Positions 33,156 through 43,073 of a stretch of DNA of 64,000 nt are shown piece after piece (the stretch's first letter is position 1; each line of letters opens with the position of its first letter). A program made the translations under genes and the position numbers. The notes beneath the pieces are model-generated. The model saw only the letters and a program-made list of their open reading frames with translations. It was not told the origin of the DNA and searched no databases. Source of the DNA: Actinopolyspora alba (GTDB taxonomy: Bacteria; Actinomycetota; Actinomycetes; Mycobacteriales; Pseudonocardiaceae); contig NZ_FOMZ01000005.1 of NCBI RefSeq assembly GCF_900112765.1, positions 265,371 through 329,370 of the forward strand. Reading direction: 5' to 3'.

Positions 33156-33740
33156 TTGCGTCAGCTGACCTATTTCGTGGCGGCAACGATCGACGGGTTC
33201 ATCGCCGGCCCGGACGGGTCGGATCCGTCGGGCCCGGACGGCTTCTTCGTGGCCGAGGGCGGCCACATGGAGGCGATCTTCGCCGACTACCCGGACATCA
33301 TCCCGGCACCTGTCCGCACCGCCCTGAACACGCATCCCGCGAACAAGGTGTTCGATACCGTCGTCGAAGGCCGCGGCTCCTACGAGGTCGGTCTGCGAGC
33401 CGGAGTCACGAATGCCTATCCCCACCTGCGGCACTACGTCTTCTCCCGCACCATGACCCAAGCTCCCGACCCGGGCGTGGAGATCGTCTCGACCGATCCG
33501 GTCGAGACGGTCCGCGAACTCAAACGCGAGGACGGGAAGAGGATCTGGCTGTGCGGTGGAGCGCGACTCGCCGCCACCCTGCGTCCGGAAATCGACGAAC
33601 TGATCGTGAAGCTCCACCCCGTGGTGGCCGGAGCGGGGATTCCCCTGTTCGACGGTGAGTTCTCCCCGCGGCGATTCACGCTGTCGGAAACGCAACGCTA
33701 CGACAGCGGCGTGCTGCACCTGACGTATCGGAAACGATAG
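33156..33740 (+). CDS. Dihydrofolate reductase/RibD C-terminal-like family protein
   Basis: 194 residues. A TTG at 33156 is chosen because GGGAAGG lies five bases upstream and the product then starts MRQLTYFVAATIDGFIAGPDG, the usual family opening; a GTG lies at 33150. Further features are TVVEGRGSYEVGL, the RIWLCGGARLAATL phosphate/NADPH loop and ELIVKLHPVVAGAGIPLF. These enzymes use NADPH for reduction, but the substrate of this yyaP/yhjZ-like branch is not known. Confidence 0.85.
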   Translation: MRQLTYFVAATIDGFIAGPDGSDPSGPDGFFVAEGGHMEAIFADYPDIIPAPVRTALNTHPANKVFDTVVEGRGSYEVGLRAGVTNAYPHLRHYVFSRTMTQAPDPGVEIVSTDPVETVRELKREDGKRIWLCGGARLAATLRPEIDELIVKLHPVVAGAGIPLFDGEFSPRRFTLSETQRYDSGVLHLTYRKR

Positions 33741-33939
33741 GCCTGCCGGCTGTTCCGTCCCGTGAGGTCGGGACGAACCGCTCGGTGAGTTCGTCGGCAT
33801 CGGCCCACCGAGCACTCACGGAAACCCAGCGCTTCGCGGATATCCGCACTGTGGCGCTCCATGACGCGCTCGGGGTAGAGCGGCGGTCGCCCCTCGCCCC
33901 TCACTCGCCCACGTGGGTGTCAGGAGCGCCGATACCCGT

Positions 33940-34968
33940 TCAGCGGGAGTGTCGAAGTGGTGCGCCGACGGCGTGCAGGTGGCGCAGGACCTCGGCGTAG
34001 GAGTGCAGCAGGCCGCACTGGCTGTAGGAGATGCCTCGTTGGGTGCAGAACTCGCGGATGAGCGGTTGGGCGCGGCGCAGGTTGGGACGCGGCATACCGG
34101 GGAACAGGTGGTGTTCGATCTGGTAGTTCAGGCCTCCGAGCAGGAAGTCCACCCCGCGTCCTCCGGTCACGTTGCGGGAGGTGAGCACCTGTTTGCGCAG
34201 GTAGTCCAGTTTTTCGCCCTCCGCCAGAATGGGCATGCCCTTGTGATTGGGCGCGAAGGAACATCCCAGGTACACGCCCATCAGCCCCTGGTGCACGACG
34301 ATGAACACCACCGCTTTGCCCGGGGAGAGCACGAGGAAGACCGCGATCAGGTATCCGAGGATGTGGGCGGTGAGCAGCCCCGCTTCCAGCTTGACGGAAT
34401 CGATCTCGCGTCGCAGTACGGCCTGGACGCTGCGGACACGCAGCAGCACCCCCTCGACCAGCAGCATCGGGAAGAACAGGAACGCCTGATACTTGGCCAC
34501 GTACCGGAACAGTCCGCGCTTGGTGTGGGACTGCTCGTGACTGAACGCGAGCGCGGCGATCTCGATGTCGGGGTCCTCCTCCTCGTGGTTGGGGTTGGCG
34601 TGGTGCCGGTTGTGCTTGCCGACCCACCACTCGTAGCTGATCCCGGTGATGGCGCTGTGCGCCTGCCCGACGAGATTGTTGCCACGCCGACTGTTGAGGA
34701 TCTGCCGGTGTCCGGCGTCGTGACCGATGAACGCGAACTGGGTGAACATCACGGCGAGGAACACGGCGGTGAACAGCTGCCACCAGGAGTCGCCGAGGAG
34801 CACGAATGCGACGGCTCCCGCGGCGAGCAGCAGAACGTTGACCGTGATGCGCACCGCGTAGTAGGTGTAGCGCCGTTGGAGCAGCCCGGCACGTTTGGCC
34901 GACCGGGCCAGTTTCGCGAAGTCGCTGCCGAGTTTGTCGTCCGAAGGGTGTGCTGGGGATGCGGTCAT
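33940..34968 (-). CDS. Membrane fatty acid desaturase (acyl-CoA/acyl-lipid type)
   Basis: 342 residues with four or so hydrophobic helices. The three histidine boxes are HDAGH (residue ~84), HNRHH (~118) and QIEHHLFP (~285), as in integral di-iron desaturases. The N-terminus lacks a cytochrome b5 domain, so electrons must come from a separate ferredoxin/reductase, which is not seen nearby. It would introduce a double bond into membrane-lipid acyl chains. It is the last gene before a 1-kb gene-poor region. Confidence 0.9.
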   Translation of the reverse strand: MTASPAHPSDDKLGSDFAKLARSAKRAGLLQRRYTYYAVRITVNVLLLAAGAVAFVLLGDSWWQLFTAVFLAVMFTQFAFIGHDAGHRQILNSRRGNNLVGQAHSAITGISYEWWVGKHNRHHANPNHEEEDPDIEIAALAFSHEQSHTKRGLFRYVAKYQAFLFFPMLLVEGVLLRVRSVQAVLRREIDSVKLEAGLLTAHILGYLIAVFLVLSPGKAVVFIVVHQGLMGVYLGCSFAPNHKGMPILAEGEKLDYLRKQVLTSRNVTGGRGVDFLLGGLNYQIEHHLFPGMPRPNLRRAQPLIREFCTQRGISYSQCGLLHSYAEVLRHLHAVGAPLRHSR

Positions 34969-35948
34969 GGTGAGAAAAGCTCTTTCGTGATAGCGGGCCG
35001 GTCGGTCCCGGCGGCCGGTGTCACTCCGGTGCGGCTACGCCGCTGTTGGGAACTAGCCGATGAGGTTGTTGGACTGCTGTCGCACAAGGACTGAGCGGAC
35101 TCGGGACGACCAACGCGGCCCGCCCGAGCACCGAGGTGAACGCCATCGCGCCGCTGGTATCGGCCCGACTCACAACAGCAGGTGTGCTCGTGTCAGGCCG
35201 ACACGCCGCAGAAGCACGGGGCCCTGTTGTGGTCTCCCCGCTCGTGTTGCCGAGGTCGTCGACGCCGTGAGGCCGAAAGATGACAGCTCCCCCCCTCACA
35301 TCGCACGGGTGTCCTGGTGGCATTGGAACGTCCGAACTCGAACCCGGCGACAGGGTCGTTTCGGGGTGTGCTTCGCGTACTGCCGCCGAGGCCGAGGGAC
35401 GAAGCGGGTCCTGGCATCGCACACCCGGTATTGCTCCGGTGATACCCACTCGCGGCGGAGTTCACACGTCGAGTGCCACGTTCGACCGCTGGACGTGTCC
35501 GAATCGGTGCGCGCCTAGCGCGCGGCGCACGACCCGCTGGTCGTGCTCAGCGGCGGCGACCCCGGCTACCACCCGCCCACGACCCCACATCGCCGAAGAC
35601 ACCGGCAGGCCCGTGACCTGTCGTTCCGACGATTCTTCAAACCCCGGTTCCCGTTCGGCCGCTAGTCAGATCCCGTCCGGACGACAACATCACCGGACAG
35701 GTCCGTCATCGCGATCGGCCGCGCCACACAACTGCCCGTACCAAAAGCACAGTGCCGGAGACATCACACGAGATGCCACCGTGGACAACCTGCCGAGGCA
35801 GTACAGCTAGGCGGAGTCTCCGATCAGGCAGCACCCGAGTGGTACGCGCCGGGGGTCCCTGTCTGTCGGACGCGGCGGGTCTACCCGAAAACAGCGGACG
35901 GCTCCGACGACCGGGGGTCGTGGCGTCTGGTTTCCCACCATGCCGGGC
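34969..35948. other. 980-bp gene-poor region
   Basis: Open frames on both strands have Arg/Pro/Ser-rich translations, irregular codon use and no ribosome sites or family motifs, so none is called. The region includes the desaturase upstream sequence (34969-35060). It may be a decayed gene, but no homology was recognised. Confidence 0.5.
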
Positions 35949-37109
35949 TCACTCGGCGGGCAGCCCGAGTTCCCGCGCGATCAGCATCCGCTGCACCTCG
36001 CTGGTTCCCTCCCCGATCTCCAGGATCTTGGCGTCCCGGTAGAACCGGCCGACCGGGCTCTCGTTCATGAAGCCGTACCCGCCGAAGATCTGAGTCGCGT
36101 CGCGGGAGTTGTCCATGGCCGCGTTGGACGAGGCGAGCTTCGCGATCGCCGCCTGTTTCTGGTACGGCTCGCCGCGCAGCATCCGGGCGGCGGCGTCGTA
36201 GTAGGCCAGCCTGGCGGTGTGGGCGCGCAGCTCCATGTCGGCGAGCTTGAACTGGATCGCCTGGTTCTCACCGATCTTGCGGCCGAAGGCGCTGCGCTCC
36301 TCGACGTAGCGCAGGCACTCGTCCACGCAGCCCTGCGCCAGCCCCACGCCGAGCGCGGCGATGGCGACGCGCCCCTCGGTCAGCGTGGCCAGGAACTGCG
36401 CGTAGCCGCGACCGCGCTCCCCCAGCAGGTTCTCCGCCGGGACCCGGCAGTCGTCGAACGCGAGCTCGTGGGTGTCCGAGGCGTTCCAGCCCACCTTGGA
36501 GTACTTGGGCGCCACGGTCAGTCCCGGGGTTCCGGCGGGGACGATGATGGTGGAGATCTCGTTGCGGCCGTCGGGTTTGGTGCCGGTGACGGCGGTGACG
36601 GTGATGAGTCCGGTTATGTCGGTGCCCGAGTTGGTGATGAACGCCTTGGAGCCGTTGATCACCCATTCCGAGTCCCGCAGTTCGGCGGTGGTGCGGGTGG
36701 CCCCCGCGTCGGAACCGCCGCCCGGTTCGGTGAGCCCGAACGCGCCGAGGATCTCGCCGGAGGCCAGCCGGGGCAACCACCGCTCCCGCTGCCGCTGGTC
36801 GCCGAACCGGTAGATCGGCATCACCCCGAGCGAGACCCCGGCTTCCAGGGTCACCGCCACCGAGGAGTCCACGCGGGCCAGTTCCTCCAGCACGACGCAC
36901 AGCGCGAGGTAGTCGCCGCCCATGCCGCCGTACTCCTCGGGCACGGGCAGCCCGAACAGCCCCATTTGCCCCATACCGGCCACGATGGAGTAGGGGAACT
37001 CCTCGCGTTCGTAGTGCTCACCGATGACCGGTGCCACTTCCTTCTGGGCGAAGGAGCGCGCGGCCAGCCGCAGCTGTTCGTGCTCGTCGTTGAGTCGATA
37101 GTCCACCAT
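35949..37109 (-). CDS. Acyl-CoA dehydrogenase (FadE19/isovaleryl-CoA type)
   Basis: 386 residues, start at ATG 37109 behind AGGAGG. Features are the FAD/substrate loop GAFGLTEPGGGSDAG, ITNSGTDITGLITVTAV, FGGYGFMNESPVGRFYRDAK and the catalytic-Glu region EIGEGTSEVQRMLIARELG. The position downstream of MCC-type carboxylase genes recalls M. tuberculosis fadE19 with accA1/accD1. That points to isovaleryl-CoA or a related branched short-chain acyl-CoA as substrate (inference). Confidence 0.85.
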   Translation of the reverse strand: MVDYRLNDEHEQLRLAARSFAQKEVAPVIGEHYEREEFPYSIVAGMGQMGLFGLPVPEEYGGMGGDYLALCVVLEELARVDSSVAVTLEAGVSLGVMPIYRFGDQRQRERWLPRLASGEILGAFGLTEPGGGSDAGATRTTAELRDSEWVINGSKAFITNSGTDITGLITVTAVTGTKPDGRNEISTIIVPAGTPGLTVAPKYSKVGWNASDTHELAFDDCRVPAENLLGERGRGYAQFLATLTEGRVAIAALGVGLAQGCVDECLRYVEERSAFGRKIGENQAIQFKLADMELRAHTARLAYYDAAARMLRGEPYQKQAAIAKLASSNAAMDNSRDATQIFGGYGFMNESPVGRFYRDAKILEIGEGTSEVQRMLIARELGLPAE

Positions 37110-37172
37110 GCCGACCTCCTGAGGGCGGGACACGGCAGGTAGTGCCGTGTCGATTCGACTCGCGGGGGAGGA

Positions 37173-39377
37173 TCACTCCCCGCGCGAGGTGTCCTCGTCC
37201 GCGGTCACCACCGCGAGCGACTGTTCCAGATCGACGGTCTGTCCGGCCGTGACGCGCACCTCGGTGACGGTGCCGTCGACCGGGGAAACGACGGTGTGCT
37301 CCATCTTCATCGCCTCGACCACGAACAGCGGCTGCCCGCTCGCCACCCGCTGCTCCGGTTCGACGTTGCTGACCAGCACGGTTCCCGGCATCGGGCTGAC
37401 CACCGCGCCGTCGGCGGCGCCGGTGTCGCGGGCCGCGTCGGCCAGCAGGGTGTGCTCGGTCAGCGCCCAGTAGGCGCCGCCCTCGGCCAGGTGCACGGTG
37501 TCCTCGTGCACCACGTGGTCGTAGCGGCGGGTTCGGTCGTCCAGCGTGACCGTGAGGACCCGCCCGTTGCGGTCGGCGCGCAGCCGGTGGCGGGTCGAGA
37601 GCTCCCCGCCGGGATCGACCACCACCTCGGCCGCGCCGGAGCCGCCCCGGATCCACACCGTGGTGCGGTCACCGTCCACCGCGAACCGCCAGTTCATCCA
37701 GCCCGGTCCGCCGAGCCGCCAACCGGCCAGCGTGTCCCAGGGGTCGCCGGACTCGGCCGCGGTCTCCTCAGCCAGCAGCAGAGCCGCGGCGGCGGCGATC
37801 AGCACGTCTTCCGGTGGGCGTTCGCGCGTCCCCTCGGTGCCGACGAGGTTCGCCAGTTCCCGGTCGACCAGCCCGGTGTCCAGCTCGCCGGAGCGCACCT
37901 CGGGTCGGTTCAGCAGGGCGCGCAGGAAGACCAGGTTGCTGACCGGCCCCAGCAGCGAGGTCCCGGCCAGCGCGCCGTCGAGTCGGCGCAACGCCTCGGA
38001 CCTGTTCGAGGCGTGGGCTATCACCTTGGCCAGCATCGGGTCGTAGTCGGAGCCGACCACGCTGCCCGTGGCGATGCCGGAGTCCACCCGGACACCGGTG
38101 CCGCCCGGTTCGCGGAGGTGCAGGATCTCGCCACCGGTGGGTAGGAAGCCGCGTGCCGGGTCCTCGGCGTAGACACGGGCCTCGACGGCGTGCCCGGTCA
38201 TGCCCAGCTCGTGCTGGTCGTAGGGGAACGGCTCGCCCTCGGCGATGCGGACCTGCCACGCCACCAGGTCGATTCCCGCCCCGTCCTCGGCCGGTCGGAT
38301 TCCGGAGCGCTCGGGCAGCACGGTGACCAGTTCGGTGACCGGGTGCTCCACCTGCAGCCGGGTGTTCATCTCCATGAAGAAGAACTCGTCCGGGCGATCG
38401 GCGGAGACGATGAACTCCACCGTGCCCGCGCCCACGTATCCGACCGCTTTGGCGGCGTCCACGGCCGCGCCGCCGATGCGCGCTCTGGTCGCGGCGTCCA
38501 GCAGCGGGGACGGGGCCTCCTCGATGATCTTCTGGTGGCGGCGCTGCAGGCTGCACTCCCGCTCGCCGAGGTGCACCACGTGGCCGTGGGAATCCCCCAG
38601 GATCTGCACCTCGATGTGGCGGGGGCGCGTCACGAACCGCTCCACGAACATGGTGTCGTCGCCGAAGGCGGCGCGGGACTCCCTGCGGGCGGCGGTGATG
38701 GCCTGGTCGAGCTCGTGCTCGTGGTGCACCAGCCGCATCCCCTTGCCGCCGCCCCCGGCCGAGGGCTTGAACAGCACCGGCAGCCCGGTCTCCAGCGCCG
38801 CGCGGCGGAGCTCCTCGTCCGTGGCCCCTTCTTCGGCGCTGCCCGGTACCAGCGGAACACCGGCGTCGGCGACCGTGCGCTTGGCACGGATCTTGTCGCC
38901 CATGGACTCGATGGCGCCGGCGGAGGGGCCGATGAACGCCAGTCCCGCCTCGGCGCAGGCGGCGGCGAAGGCCGCGCTCTCGGACAGGAACCCGTAGCCG
39001 GGGTGAACGGCCTGGGCACCGCAGGAGACGGCCGCCTCGATGACGCGGTCGACGTTCAGGTAGCTCTCGGTCGCCGCCCGTGGACCGATGCGCACGGCGA
39101 CGTCGGCCTCGGCGACGTGCCTGGCGGTGGTGTCGGCGTCGCTGTGGACCGCGACCGCGCGGATGCCCAGTTCGCGCAGGGTGCGGATGACGCGCACCGC
39201 GATCTCGCCCCGGTTGGCGACCAGCACGGTGTCGAAGCGCCGCACCCCCGACGGCTCGCTCTCCGACCACCCGGACCGTACCGGTGGGTTCGCTGCCTGC
39301 TGGTTCGTCGCTGCCTGTGGGTTCGCTGCCTGTGAGTTCACTGCCCGCCGGGTTGGTGACGGCTGGTTGTCGGCCAT
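37173..39377 (-). CDS. accA1: Acyl-CoA carboxylase alpha subunit (biotin carboxylase + BCCP), MCC-like
   Basis: 734 residues, ATG 39377. The biotin carboxylase domain starts after a ~45-residue low-complexity Asn/Gln/Ala leader (FDTVLVANRGEIAVRVIRTL), with the ATP loop GGGGKGMRLVHHEHEL and FFFMEMNTRLQVEHPVTE. The BCCP domain carries the biotinylation motif VEAMKMEHTV near the C-terminus. The leader is coded by imperfect 15-bp repeats near 39289-39350. With the downstream beta subunit it would carboxylate 3-methylcrotonyl-CoA in leucine degradation. Confidence 0.9.
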   Translation of the reverse strand: MADNQPSPTRRAVNSQAANPQAATNQQAANPPVRSGWSESEPSGVRRFDTVLVANRGEIAVRVIRTLRELGIRAVAVHSDADTTARHVAEADVAVRIGPRAATESYLNVDRVIEAAVSCGAQAVHPGYGFLSESAAFAAACAEAGLAFIGPSAGAIESMGDKIRAKRTVADAGVPLVPGSAEEGATDEELRRAALETGLPVLFKPSAGGGGKGMRLVHHEHELDQAITAARRESRAAFGDDTMFVERFVTRPRHIEVQILGDSHGHVVHLGERECSLQRRHQKIIEEAPSPLLDAATRARIGGAAVDAAKAVGYVGAGTVEFIVSADRPDEFFFMEMNTRLQVEHPVTELVTVLPERSGIRPAEDGAGIDLVAWQVRIAEGEPFPYDQHELGMTGHAVEARVYAEDPARGFLPTGGEILHLREPGGTGVRVDSGIATGSVVGSDYDPMLAKVIAHASNRSEALRRLDGALAGTSLLGPVSNLVFLRALLNRPEVRSGELDTGLVDRELANLVGTEGTRERPPEDVLIAAAAALLLAEETAAESGDPWDTLAGWRLGGPGWMNWRFAVDGDRTTVWIRGGSGAAEVVVDPGGELSTRHRLRADRNGRVLTVTLDDRTRRYDHVVHEDTVHLAEGGAYWALTEHTLLADAARDTGAADGAVVSPMPGTVLVSNVEPEQRVASGQPLFVVEAMKMEHTVVSPVDGTVTEVRVTAGQTVDLEQSLAVVTADEDTSRGE

Positions 39378-39469
39378 GTCCTTGCCTCCGAGGGGCCACC
39401 GGGGTTCGGGTGGCCGGGGTCGTGTCGGCGGGATCTCCGCCGGTCGGCACGCCTTCCGGGTGCTCGCGG

Positions 39470-41083
39470 TCACATGCGGAACACGCCGTTGTCCACCTGC
39501 TCCAGCGGCGCGTTCGCCGCCACCGACAGCGAAAGCCCGAGCACGTCCCTGGTCTGCTTCGGGTCGATCACGCCGTCGTCCCACAGCCTGGCCGTGGAGT
39601 AGTAGGGGTGCCCCTGATGCTCGTACTGCTCCCGCACCGGCTGCTTGAACTCCTCCTCGTCGGCCGCCGACCAGTGCTCGCCGCGTTCCTCGAACTGGTC
39701 GCGGCGGACGGTGGCCAGCACCGAGGCGGCCTGCTCGCCACCCATCACCGAGATCCGGGCGTTCGGCCACATCCACAGGAACCGCGGCGAGTAGGCCCGG
39801 CCGCACATGGAGTAGTTGCCCGCACCGAACGACCCACCGATGACCACGGTCAGCTTGGGGACGCGGGCGCAGGCCACGGCGGTGACCATCTTGGCGCCGT
39901 GCTTGGCGATGCCACCGGCCTCGTACTCCTTGCCCACCATGAACCCGGAGATGTTCTGCAGGAAGACCAGCGGTATCCGGCGCCGGTCGCAGAGCTGCAC
40001 GAAGTGGGCGCCCTTGAGGGCCGACTCGCCGAACAGGATGCCGTTGTTGGCCACGATCCCCACGGGGTGGCCGTGGATCCGGGCGAAGCCGGTCACCAGC
40101 GTCGTGCCGTACTCGGCCTTGAACTCCGAGAACCTGCTGCCGTCGACCACGCGGGCGATGACCTCGCGCACGTCGTACGGGGTGCGGCTGTCGGTGGGCA
40201 CCACGCCGTAGAGCTGCTCGGGATCGGCGGCGGGTGCCTCCACCTCGGCGACCCGCCACGGCCGTTCGGGCGCGGGCGGCAGGGTGCTGACGATGGAGCG
40301 CACCATGCGCAGCGCGTCGGCGTCGTCGGCCGCGAGGTGGTCGGTGACGCCGGAGGTCTGGGCGTGCAGCCTGCCGCCGCCGAGCTCCTCGGCGGTCACC
40401 TCGGCACCGGTAGCGGCCTTCACCAGCGGGGGGCCGCCCAGGAAGATGGTTCCCTGCTCGCGGACGATCACGGCCTCGTCGCTCATGGCGGGAACGTAGG
40501 CGCCACCGGCGGTGCAGGAGCCGAGCACCGCCGCGATCTGGGGGATGCCGCGTGCGGACATGGTCGCCTGGTTGTAGAAGATCCGGCCGAAGTGCTCCCG
40601 GTCCGGGAAGACCTCGTCCTGCTTCGGCAGGAAGGCACCGCCGGAGTCGACGAGGTAGACGCAGGGCAGGTTGTTGTGCAGTGCCACTTCCTGGGCACGC
40701 AGGTGCTTCTTGACGGTGATCGGGTAGTAGGTACCGCCCTTGACCGTGGCGTCGTTGGCGACGATCACGCACTCCCGGCCGGATACTCTTCCGATGCCGG
40801 TGATGATTCCCGCCGCGGGAGCCTCGTCGTCGTAGAGCCCGTGCGCGGCCATCGGGGACAGCTCCAGCAACGGGGAGCCGCGGTCCAGCAGCGTTTCCAC
40901 CCGGTCGCGCGGCAGCAGTTTGCCGCGTTCGACGTGGCGGCGCCTGGTCTTCTCCGGACCGCCCGCCCGGACCTGTTCGAGGCGGGTGTTGAGGTCAGCC
41001 ACGAGTGCGTTGTGTTCCGAGGCGTAACGCTCGTAGGACTCGGCCGCGGGGTCCACGTTGGTGGACAGCACCGGTGCATCCAT
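39470..41083 (-). CDS. accD1: Acyl-CoA carboxylase beta subunit (carboxyltransferase), MCC-like
   Basis: 537 residues, start [19 protein letters not shown]. Carboxyltransferase motifs are present: [40 protein letters not shown] and [20 protein letters not shown]. The following [16 protein letters not shown] is typical of methylcrotonyl-CoA carboxylase beta subunits rather than PccB. The gene is first in the leftward set and divergent from the TetR gene, with GTTAAC operators between. Confidence 0.9.
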   Translation of the reverse strand: MDAPVLSTNVDPAAESYERYASEHNALVADLNTRLEQVRAGGPEKTRRRHVERGKLLPRDRVETLLDRGSPLLELSPMAAHGLYDDEAPAAGIITGIGRVSGRECVIVANDATVKGGTYYPITVKKHLRAQEVALHNNLPCVYLVDSGGAFLPKQDEVFPDREHFGRIFYNQATMSARGIPQIAAVLGSCTAGGAYVPAMSDEAVIVREQGTIFLGGPPLVKAATGAEVTAEELGGGRLHAQTSGVTDHLAADDADALRMVRSIVSTLPPAPERPWRVAEVEAPAADPEQLYGVVPTDSRTPYDVREVIARVVDGSRFSEFKAEYGTTLVTGFARIHGHPVGIVANNGILFGESALKGAHFVQLCDRRRIPLVFLQNISGFMVGKEYEAGGIAKHGAKMVTAVACARVPKLTVVIGGSFGAGNYSMCGRAYSPRFLWMWPNARISVMGGEQAASVLATVRRDQFEERGEHWSAADEEEFKQPVREQYEHQGHPYYSTARLWDDGVIDPKQTRDVLGLSLSVAANAPLEQVDNGVFRM

Positions 41084-41159
41084 CTCGCTACCCGTACCTT
41101 CCGTTCGGGCGCGGCCGCGCCGGGGAGCGCCGATCGGCACCACCGGCACGACCAATATA

Positions 41160-41199
41160 GTTAATGATCGTTAACGTAGCGATGTTAACGCTGACTAAC
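41160..41199. promoter_or_regulatory. GTTAAC-rich operator region between accD1 and TetR gene
   Basis: GTTAAtgatcGTTAAC is followed by a second GTTAAC at 41184 and a partial GACTAAC at 41193. Three half-sites in 40 bp upstream of both divergent starts suit a dimeric TetR regulator controlling itself and the carboxylase genes. Confidence 0.6.
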
Positions 41200-41223
41200 C
41201 AGATTCGTCTAGTATCGGAGCCG

Positions 41224-41844
41224 ATGACGAACGAGGCCCCCGACGGAACCGGACGTGGCGGTGCCACGTCCAGACGCGAACAGCTCCTGAGCGCGGCCGC
41301 GGAACTGTTCGCCAGATACGGGTTCCACGGGGTCGGCATAGACGACATCGGCGCGGCTGTCGGAATCTCCGGACCCGCGCTGTACCGGCACTTCCGGGGC
41401 AAGGACGCGATGCTCGGCGAGATGCTGACCGGCATCAGCGAACGGCTGCTCCACGGCGGGCGGGCCAGAACGGTGAACACCCCCGACCCGATCACCGCGC
41501 TCGAAGCCCTGGTCGCCTGGCACGTGGAGTTCGCGCTGACGAACTCGGCACTGATCACGGTGCACCTGCGCGACCTGGACAGCCTCGCCGAGCCCGACCG
41601 CCACCGGGTCCGGGAGTTGCAGCGCGGCTATGTGGAGGTCTGGGTCGAGACCCTGCTGCAGTGCCGCCCCGACCTCTCCGAGCACACCGCGCGCGCATCC
41701 GCCCACGCGGTGCTCGGACTGATCAACTCCACCCCGCACAGCGCGCGACTCGACCCCACGAGGATGTCGGAACTGCTGCACCGGATGGCGATGAACGCGC
41801 TGCTGGTCGAGCGGCGGGAAGGTGACGAAGCCGACGGGGCGTGA
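41224..41844 (+). CDS. TetR-family regulator of the acyl-CoA carboxylase locus
   Basis: 206 residues starting MTNEAPDGTGRGG. The HTH is EQLLSAAAELFARYGFHGVG followed by IDDIGAAVGISGPALYRHFRGK. The C-terminal ligand domain is helical. The gene is divergent from accD1-accA1-fadE, so it likely represses them and responds to a CoA-ester or branched-chain intermediate. The ATG at 41224 lies 25 bases after the operator cluster. Confidence 0.85.
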   Translation: MTNEAPDGTGRGGATSRREQLLSAAAELFARYGFHGVGIDDIGAAVGISGPALYRHFRGKDAMLGEMLTGISERLLHGGRARTVNTPDPITALEALVAWHVEFALTNSALITVHLRDLDSLAEPDRHRVRELQRGYVEVWVETLLQCRPDLSEHTARASAHAVLGLINSTPHSARLDPTRMSELLHRMAMNALLVERREGDEADGA

Positions 41845-41936
41845 CGGCGGCGCTCCGGGCTCCCGGTCGACCGGAGCCCGGTTGACCGGATCCCGATGGA
41901 CCCGGCCTCGGGGAGCGGACTTCGGGAGATCGGATC

Positions 41937-42737
41937 TCAGGGCACCGGGGAACCGTCCACCGTGGTCGTCACATCGTCCGCCAGGAAGCAGTACCGTCCC
42001 GCTATCCCGGCCGACTCCGGCAGCGGATCCTCGTAGCGGAACACCGCGTCCGGCAGTTCCAGGCCCTCGCCACGCACCGACCGATAAGTGGCGGTCCCCT
42101 TGTAGGGGCAGACCGTGGTCGTGGCGCTGGTCTCCAGCAGCTCGGTGCGCACGTCCTCGGCGGGCAGGTAGAACCGGTTGGGCAGCCCCGTCTCGGACAG
42201 CAGCTTGGCCCGGCCGCTCTCGGCCAGCACCACACCGCCACTGCTCACCCGGACGCGACGTGCGGTGTCCCGGACGTCCACCCGGTGGTAGGGATCGCGG
42301 AGGTGTCCGAGGACCTCCTCTTCCTCGTCCAGCCACTGGTCCATCGCCTCCCAGCTGACGGACAGGTGCCCGGCCAGCCAGGACGCCTCCGCTACGGGAT
42401 CGGGATACCGCCACACCGCGCTCTCCGCGACCCGGTCGCCCACCCGCACCGAGTGGTACTCGGCATCGCCCTTGAACGGGCAGTGCGTGTGCCGCGTGCT
42501 CGGTTCGAGCAGCTCCGCGCGGACGTCCTCGACCGGCACGTAGAGCCGCGGCAGCAGGTTGCTCTCGTGCAGCAACTTGCCCCGCGAGCTGTCCAGCACG
42601 GTCTCGCCCGCGAACCGCGCCCGCACGCGGCGCGGGAAGTCCTGCCAGAGCAGTCGGTGCGCGGGACCGTCGATGCGGTAGTTCACCGTTTCCGGCGGCC
42701 TGCTGGTGAGCGGACCGTCGCCCAGGGTCAGAGCCAC
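41937..42737 (-). CDS. Tandem DUF427 protein
   Basis: 266 residues from GTG 42737 (VALTLGDGPLT). Two DUF427 modules are present: residues ~20-110 (RVRARFAGETVLDSSRGKLL; HCPFKGDAEYHSV) and ~165-250 (VRVSSGGVVLAESGRAKLL; VCPYKGTATYRSV). Each has a C-P-(F/Y)-K-G core with a conserved Cys. A single domain is usual; two-domain proteins also occur. Function is unknown, probably cytoplasmic and possibly oxidoreductase-like. Confidence 0.8.
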   Translation of the reverse strand: MALTLGDGPLTSRPPETVNYRIDGPAHRLLWQDFPRRVRARFAGETVLDSSRGKLLHESNLLPRLYVPVEDVRAELLEPSTRHTHCPFKGDAEYHSVRVGDRVAESAVWRYPDPVAEASWLAGHLSVSWEAMDQWLDEEEEVLGHLRDPYHRVDVRDTARRVRVSSGGVVLAESGRAKLLSETGLPNRFYLPAEDVRTELLETSATTTVCPYKGTATYRSVRGEGLELPDAVFRYEDPLPESAGIAGRYCFLADDVTTTVDGSPVP

Positions 42738-43073
42738 TGCGATAACCTCGCCCTTTCTCGGAATTCTTCTCGTAACCGGTGCCCGGACCCGTGCTGAACC
42801 CGGACCCGTGTGGAACCCGGCCTCACACGAGCATCGCCTCGTCGGAGCAGGACACCGCCGAGTCGAGCCACGACCCCGTTCGCCGATCCGCCACTTCCGG
42901 TGGCCCGCGGCGTGAACCCGTGTCTCCCGCACCGGTGGCAACACTCCCCACCCGCAGCATGCTCCCGGAGCGCACCAACATCAACCCATCGGGTTAAGAA
43001 CACGTTTTGCGAGGTGACGACAGCGGCGCAAGACTGGACGGGTTCGGCCGCCGAGCCGAGAGAGGCAGGCAGG
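42738..43073. other. 336-bp upstream region of ctaD and the DUF427 gene
   Basis: This divergent intergenic region contains two CGGACCCGTG repeats near 42784-42811 and no gene. The ctaD start is preceded by GAGAGGCAGGCAGG. No operator stands out. Confidence 0.5.

Noticed and set aside
35280..35810. 176-codon plus-strand frame in the gene-poor region
   Set aside because: The translation is Ser/Arg/Thr/Pro-rich, without motifs or a ribosome site.
37173..40772. A 1199-codon leftward open frame suggesting an AccA1 fusion protein
   Set aside because: Only 37173-39377 is protein-like; the rest is the out-of-frame antisense-like reading of accD1, and the accA1 ATG at 39377 has the expected N-terminus.
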